Source of the DNA: Daldinia sp. FL1419
Taxonomy: Eukaryota > Ascomycota > Sordariomycetes > Xylariales > Hypoxylaceae
Length of the DNA stretch: 64,000 bases
Direction of reading: 5' to 3'
Assembly: GCA_025201765.1 (NCBI GenBank)
Contig: MU623406.1
Coordinates: 1 to 64,000, forward strand
The position numbers and the translations under genes are program-made. Every line of letters begins with the position of its first letter. Position 1 is the first letter of the stretch. Shown here piece by piece: positions 58,346-64,000 of this stretch. The notes below the pieces were generated by a model. It saw nothing but the letters and a program-made list of their open reading frames with translations. It was not told where the DNA came from and did not search any database.

Positions 58346-59277
58346 ATGGCTCACTCCCACCTTTCGATAGACTCCCTCCCGAACGAGGTATGAGACCCCC
58401 CTTTATATCAGCATAACTTGTTTAAACTTAACTTTACTAACGTTTTATCCGAAAGATCATTATTAATGTTCTGAGTAACTTCCAAACCCGGGACCTGTTG
58501 CCCCTTGCTGCTGTCTGCCGCCGCTTCTATGGACTTGTTGGCCGAGTGCACTATACACGCCTTGTAGAAACTTCGAGGCTCCAGGATCACGAAGTAATTC
58601 TCGAAAGCTTTCACCCGAGCGAGAAGCTTAGCAAACCATCGCTTCACTGCGAATTCCAGGGCATGCATGGGCTCACCGAGGCTGGCGAAGTTGCCAACCT
58701 CGGAGAGCTTAACGGCATATACGCACGCTTCCGCCCACATCTCGACTCCGAGAAGACAGCGGAGGATGTTCTCGAACTACCATTGCACGAAATTTGTCTG
58801 GATCCTGGCGAGCTCTTCTCTCAACTGTGCACGATAACGAGCCTGGTCAAGGTTGGGCCACGACGCGGATTTTTCTCCAGCTTCGCCAATATTACCGACA
58901 GCGTGATCCGCGTATGGCGTGACTGGTTAAGCGGAGCAGAAACGGCAGCAAGGACGCAACAGCGAACGGGTTCGTGCTCGGATGATCGGACTATCCTCTG
59001 GACCGATTCATCCAAGACCGTCGGCATAAGATTTCGAGTCCGTGAGGACGAGCGTATTCCCGCTCCCATCCTTTTCGGCCGAGACGAAGAGCCTTCGGTT
59101 TCGTATACGCTAGAGTACCAAGGTATGTTGATCCGAACAACTTGCAGTTGAATGCAAGCTTACCAAATTATTGCAGAACTGCTTATAAGAGCAAATTGGC
59201 TACTTCTCAGCTTTGAGTCATCTGGAGCTCGAGAAGAAACTCATGCAGGTAAAGCAGTCGTAATTGCATCCATGTGA
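58346..59277 (+). CDS. F-box domain protein
   Basis: Three exons, 58346-58387, 58456-59122 and 59177-59277, give 269 residues. The first 14 codons end in SLPNE, and the splice gives LSIDSLPNEIIINVLSNFQT followed by RDLLPLAAVCRRFYGLVGRV, a textbook F-box at residues 6-48. The remainder (ARFRPHLDSEKTAEDVLELPLHE, TLEYQELLIRANWLLLSFES) looks like the substrate-recognition part of Sordariomycete F-box proteins with a beta-rich PP2-like end. It should bind Skp1 in an SCF ubiquitin ligase. The substrate is unknown. Each intron fits GT-AG rules with CTAAC or similar branch points. The gene is isolated; no partner gene nearby. Confidence 0.85.
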
Positions 59278-60055
59278 AGAGGCAGGACTCGGTCATGATT
59301 CCAAATACCTGCTACCAGACGACGGTTGCTACCAACCTTGAGCTGATAGTTACCTCCGTCTGCCGTTTAGCTGCGAGACATGGAAAGCCACATTTGCGGA
59401 TCAAACCGTGATGCGACGTAACCAACAAAGCTGTTGAGCATGCTCCGTCAGTGCGAAGGAATAATGTTGGCCCAGTGGACCGAACCGAACCCGAAATGGA
59501 AGCCAACCAACGCGAGCTGCATTGATTGACCCTGGCCGTGCTCATCACTCCCGACCATCCACGGTCGTAGATCCTCTACATTTTAGATTGAAGAACATTG
59601 ACTCACATATCTTGACATTTTAGGTACCGTTTACTTTCCAGGTACCGGCGCGGTTTATCAGCCATGTAATACCTTCTTGCAATGCGCCGTGCCGTCAGAA
59701 CGGTTGTATAAATCGATGGCTACGACGTTCGTTATGTAAAACCGTCACCATGCGGTACGGATTTACGGATATTAATAAGTTACGATATTTTAACATTATG
59801 GATATAATATAGCGACATGGGGATTGGCATATTATCTAGCTGGACTATTCGACGATAGGCTTTTGTCAAAATCTTTTATTGATGCGTTTGGAGTTTACCT
59901 ATATATACCGCGCATGAAAAGCTAGCGTTTCTTCGAATATGGATTTTTGGAATTAGATATTGGATATAATAATTTAGAAGCTAGAGTGTTCGAGCACATC
60001 TCTATCCTAGTAATCTACTATACATCGGGATAGACTCCTATTCTGTAGCAAAAAA

Positions 60056-60087
<32 letters not shown>

Positions 60088-61922
60088 AAATAGTGATGCT
60101 AATTCCTCGGAAGGGATTTCGGATTTCGCCATCGTACGAGAGGGTTAGCCCGGTATGGGCGAGAGACCGCCGAAATGCATATGACACATAACCTACACGT
60201 TCTTATCGGTGGCGTGCGCGTGTGTCACTCACATCGAATCTCGCCCGCTAGCTTTGCGGGCTTGTGACGAGTGCAAGACGACATATGAGCGAATTCACAA
60301 GCGAAAGCCATGCATAAATGTACGTACATAACATAACCTAAGAGAGGGGGGGACGGGGGTGTGTCTATTCGAACTAGTTAGTCCCGGCCTCACCTATCGG
60401 AGGCTCACCGTCGTCGACCCTCGCCTCTCTACCCGGTTATGCCCGTTGCCGTCCGGGACTGGCTGCGTCGTTCCTGCATGGATCGCGGCCTAGGCGCATC
60501 CCGAGCCTGGACCGAGTCGTACGCTGGCGCACAGAGAATATAGATTTATCTCTGCTTATCGTGATTACATGTGTTAGCGGCTGCTTCGAGGGTTTGTGGC
60601 CCTATCGTCAATTCTCCGATCGTACGGGACGGATGAGGTTGAACTGCACTGGGACCATAAACCATTTTCACGTGAAAGATATGGACTGGCTTTTTTTTAC
60701 TGTAGGACGTGGGACTTGCCTAACCTAACGTATAAAGGAAGGCTGTCTTACGATGGATGGTCTGTTGAGTACGGACAAGCTAACGAGATTTTTATTTTTA
60801 TTTTTTTTTTTTATTTTTTTTTTTAGAGAAAAACCCCCAAAAAACCAAGTCCCTTTGGTGCGTGTTGGGTTGGCTTGTCCGACCTCACGTTGGGCTTTTA
60901 TGGTGTGGTAAAAATCTGTCTTCTGTGGTGCAGCGCGGGATGATCCGCGACGTGCTCCCTGCGTCAGGCGAGTTTCATACTGGCCCGAACGCTGATCGGA
61001 ATAGGCCGAGTGTTCCGTGGGGGGTTTTTCTCTTGATTTTTTATTTTTTATTTTTTTTTCAATCTTTGGTTAGATTTGTTTCTTCGCCGTAAGCTGAGTT
61101 GAATATGACCTTGGACCTGCCAACGTCTTCAACATGCATGAGATATGTACTTACTTAGGCACTCTGATTCTCACAAGAAGCCTCTCTGTTAATATTCGCA
61201 AATAACGCTGCAGGTAAGATGATGTGCAGAGAAAAGGATTCTGGCTTGGCGAACTTGAATCCTTTCGCACTGTCGACACCTTGGGCTTGGTCTCTAGTCT
61301 TGTAAGTCCTGAGACCATCATAGGTCGCACTACCATAAGATTATAGGAATAATCCAAGGTTAGCTCCAAGAGGGATCAGGAATGACGCCAGGAGGAATCT
61401 AATCAGCTCGGTCAAGTTATTATCGCGAATTTACCTAACTCTGGGCTGTTTCGCCAGTGAGCCGGGTCACCAAACCCCCGGCGATATTTTGACATCTAGC
61501 AAGTGATATCCTTGCTTGTGATAGACTAGCGTCTGCAATACCCATGAAGCCTCTATGGCGATCTCACGCAGCAAAAGTGTCCGTGCCATCCTGCCGGTGA
61601 ATGGGAACTGAGTTCGGTTCCACGGGTGCCTCTTCGTAGTTGATTTTTCATCCATTCGCAACTCCAACGCGGGTTCGCCATCTTCAGCTTTGTACTAACA
61701 TTTCATTACGCTTTCTTTTCTTCGGAGTTGATCTTCGTAGGCCTGGTCGCCGTTTATTAATTATACTTCTTAATTGCTCTCGTCGGTCGTTGGTCTCTTT
61801 GCGCGTTGACGATAGGGTTGACCGTGCGTGCTCGGGCTTAAGGGATAACAGTCGCTCGTCGCGAAAACATCGGTGGGGGGGTTCGTAGTTAGAGGAGGGG
61901 TCGTACCATAATAGTCACCAAC
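59278..61922. other. Intergenic region before the MFS gene, 2.6 kb
   Basis: No gene supported. Holds a 23-A run with GAAAA repeats at 60050-60090 and T-runs (60797-60825, 61039-61060). Short open frames in it end in homopolymer-encoded Phe or Lys and are not credible. The promoter of the transporter should be in the last part. Confidence 0.45.
60050..60090. repeat. Poly(A) tract followed by GAAAA repeats
   Basis: A23 followed by GAAAAGAAAAGAAAAAAA. Could be a retroposed poly(A) tail or a simple-sequence expansion; no retroelement coding sequence lies upstream. Confidence 0.8.
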
Positions 61923-63949
61923 ATGGCGAGCCCGGAGCTGACGAAGCCCATGGTCGAGATAGCAAAGCCCAAGGTCGGCTTACCTGCTAGACCCAAGCCG
62001 CCAATTAATTACCGCAAGACTTTACCTCCTTTACCGCCGCCGTCGCCATTACCTTTACCCTCGTATCCTAACGAGAAGACTGAAGGGGTGAATGTCAGTC
62101 GGGTATCGACAATATCGAGCACGTTGGAGTCGTTGCTAACGGTATTGGGAGGAAGTGGGAGCGATGGAAGGTTATCATTGGGAATGCCGTCGATAGGGGA
62201 GCGTCCCCCAAGGCCGATATCCAAGGACCCCAGACCGGAGACTGCGGTTACGGCAGTAACAACAGAAACCTCGTTATCGTATACTACTGCGGGATCGCAA
62301 CGGACGATAAAGTACGGCACGGGGAAATTTGCAAATATCGAATTGTCCCCGCAACCAAGTGAAGATCCTGAAGATCCTTTGAACTGGCCATTATGGAAAA
62401 AGCATCTAAATTTAGTGGCGTTGCTTTCTATGGTCGCCCTCGTCGGGACGATGAAGACGGCTTATGTCAGTGTGAACAGTGTTATTGCGATGGGGGAATG
62501 GGTCTCATATACGGCGGCGGTAGCCTTAACCGCCGTTCCGTTAATGGTGTCTGCGATAACCGGATTGGCTTCTCTAATAATATCGAGGGTATGGGGTAAA
62601 CGGCCGGTATATTTAATTTCAACGGTAATGATATTTATAGGGGTTGCATGGAACACAAGAGTAAGGGGAGACCTGGCGCAGAACATGGTTGCGAGGGTAT
62701 TCCAAGGGCTTGGCTGGGGCGCATTTGATACTCTGGTCCTTGGGTCGATTTACGACACGTACTTTGTCAGTGAAGTGTTCCTATGATTTCCTCGGAGCCT
62801 ACCCGCTAATACTTCGTACAGGAGCACGAAAGGCAGTCCAAGATTATCCTTCATCATGCCGTCACAGTCGCTACGATGGTGGGCTCTCCTCTCCTTGGCG
62901 GTGTTGCTTCAGCCGGTCTCAAGGGATTTGAGTTGCAGTTTGAGATTATGAGCGCCTTTGTAACCCTCTCGGTCTTGTTGATCGCGATAGGAGCCCCCGA
63001 GACGGCCTATGACCGTGCTATATTGGACGTCCAAGTCCCAACCATCGAACGCTCTCAATCGCTCTGGCCGAATGTGACGTACACGAAGGCCGCTGTTATG
63101 CAGTACATGGCTGGAATGAAGCCTTGGTCGTATCAGGCAAACGAAATTGGCCTGCCGCTTATTCTACAGGCCCCTCGAGCCATCATTGCTCCAACGACCG
63201 CACTCCTTTTCGTCGTTACTCTCTTACCGTATGCCGGTTTCTGGAGCTTAATCCACTCGCTTTCGATGCTCTTCTCACCCCTTCCCTTCATGTTGTCCTC
63301 AGCATCCATTGGCAGCTTAATGACGGCCCCGTTTCTCCTTGCTACACCTATAGCCATAGCACTTGCTTTTCCTTCATTCCTCAGGCGTTTTTCGCGACCT
63401 GTACATCTTGCGACACTTGCTCTTGGCACCGCTTTCGCTTCGATTGGTATGTTAGGGTTTGGTCTCTATCTCTCCGGATCGATGGATATGCCCGTAGATA
63501 GTACCGCAGTACCCTTCACCACGCCGTGGAGTTTCGAATTAGACCGTGTCAGTTTCCCGGTGGTGTCATTCCTTCTCGGCCTTTTAGCGGCCGGGTCTCT
63601 AGTTCTGGACAGCACATTTTGGCCCGTCATTCAGCGATCCACGGCATTCACTTCGGTCAATCTTGCAGTCTGCCTCCGCAACACGGCAGATATGCACGGC
63701 AGTCTTACGTGCTTTCGGAATATCGTTGCGGGTGCCCTAATCCTAGGCCTCCCCAACACGGTTCTTTCGTGGGATGATTTAAGGACGGCTACATTAGGCA
63801 TGGGGATCGCGCAGATTATCCTGGCGATAGTAGTTTGTGGGGTATACTGGCGTTGGGATGAACATGTGAGGCGGCTCGACGGCCGTGTGATGGGTCTTAT
63901 CGATTTGTCCCTGTTAAAGAAAGCAGCTAGCTTTTTCGAAACAGATTAA
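61923..63949 (+). CDS. Major facilitator superfamily transporter
   Basis: Two exons, about 61923-62765 and 62822-63949, give 656 residues. The first ~150 residues are a Pro/Ser-rich cytosolic extension (PPLPPPSPLPLPSYP). DPEDPLNWPLWKKHLNLVAL marks the start of membrane segment 1, a motif frequent in DHA1-type fungal drug or metabolite exporters. About 12 hydrophobic segments can be counted, with GLASLIISRVWGKRP between segments 2 and 3 in place of the usual GxxxDRxGRR. The substrate cannot be deduced. The donor is uncertain: GTCAGT at 62766 gives DTYFEHERQSK, and GTGTTC at 62775 adds VSE; both keep the frame. The last exon ends 51 bp before the window edge. Confidence 0.88.
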
Positions 63950-64000
63950 CATAGCTTAGTCTATTACTCTAGAGGAGAAACAGAGATTAGACCTTATAAT

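Noticed and set aside
60596..61092. Two 76-codon frames ending in Phe-rich tails
   Set aside because: Start at non-ATG codons and end in poly(T)-encoded phenylalanines.
1..64000. CRISPR arrays, bacterial operons or a large PKS/NRPS cluster
   Set aside because: The DNA is fungal nuclear; no regularly spaced repeats and no megasynthase coding regions are visible.

Overview
The window comes from the nuclear genome of a filamentous ascomycete. The evidence is short GT-AG introns (mostly 48-112 nt) with CTAAC/CTAAT-type branch points, fungal-specific protein families (DUF3433 membrane proteins, CmcJ/NvfI-type oxygenases, fungal Git3-type receptor, large fungal histidine phosphatase) and one AT-rich block that looks mutated by repeat-induced point mutation (RIP). 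The many TACCTA/TAGGTA motifs between genes are, in my experience, common in Sordariomycetes, perhaps Xylariales. That placement is an inference and was not tested. All coding models below were spliced by hand; exon boundaries are given in each entry and the reading frame was checked arithmetically.

Layout. 1-2.47 kb: AT-rich degenerate repeat with three tandem copies of a ~156-bp unit, ending in a possible hAT-transposon terminus. 3.1-20.3 kb: conserved housekeeping block with a UBC7/UBC15-type E2, ALG1 mannosyltransferase, Msc2-like zinc transporter, carnitine/acylcarnitine carrier, histidine-phosphatase family protein, GPI8 transamidase and a TFIIIC 90-kDa-type subunit. 21.3-29.7 kb: more accessory genes, namely a small secreted protein, tRNA-Gly(GCC), a secreted PAF-acetylhydrolase-like esterase, a full seven-exon tyrosinase, and a CmcJ/NvfI (AsaB-like) oxidoreductase in tandem with the tyrosinase. 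29.9-38.7 kb: augmin subunit HAUS6, a cysteine-rich secreted peptide and a RING-containing SNF2 translocase. 40.2-43.5 kb: two neighbouring broken genes, an uncharacterised protein and a DUF3433 protein. 47.5-51.3 kb: a Git3/GPR1-like G-protein-coupled receptor and a class I glutamine amidotransferase. 51.4-58.3 kb: gene-poor, with relic open frames only. 58.3-64 kb: an F-box protein and an MFS transporter.

Functional themes. ALG1 (N-glycan assembly at the ER), GPI8 (GPI anchoring) and the zinc transporter all serve the secretory pathway, but nothing suggests they are co-regulated. The tyrosinase plus AsaB-like oxygenase pair, with a secreted esterase nearby, is the only arrangement that could be a small metabolic cluster. 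The most interesting points are a premature TGA inside an otherwise open C-terminus of the histidine phosphatase, adjacent decayed genes at 40-43.5 kb with several lesions, an in-frame stop-less 57-nt intron in GPI8, the tyrosinase/oxygenase pair with upstream ORFs, and the RIP-like tandem repeat at the left edge. I did not find a clearly novel multi-gene system.
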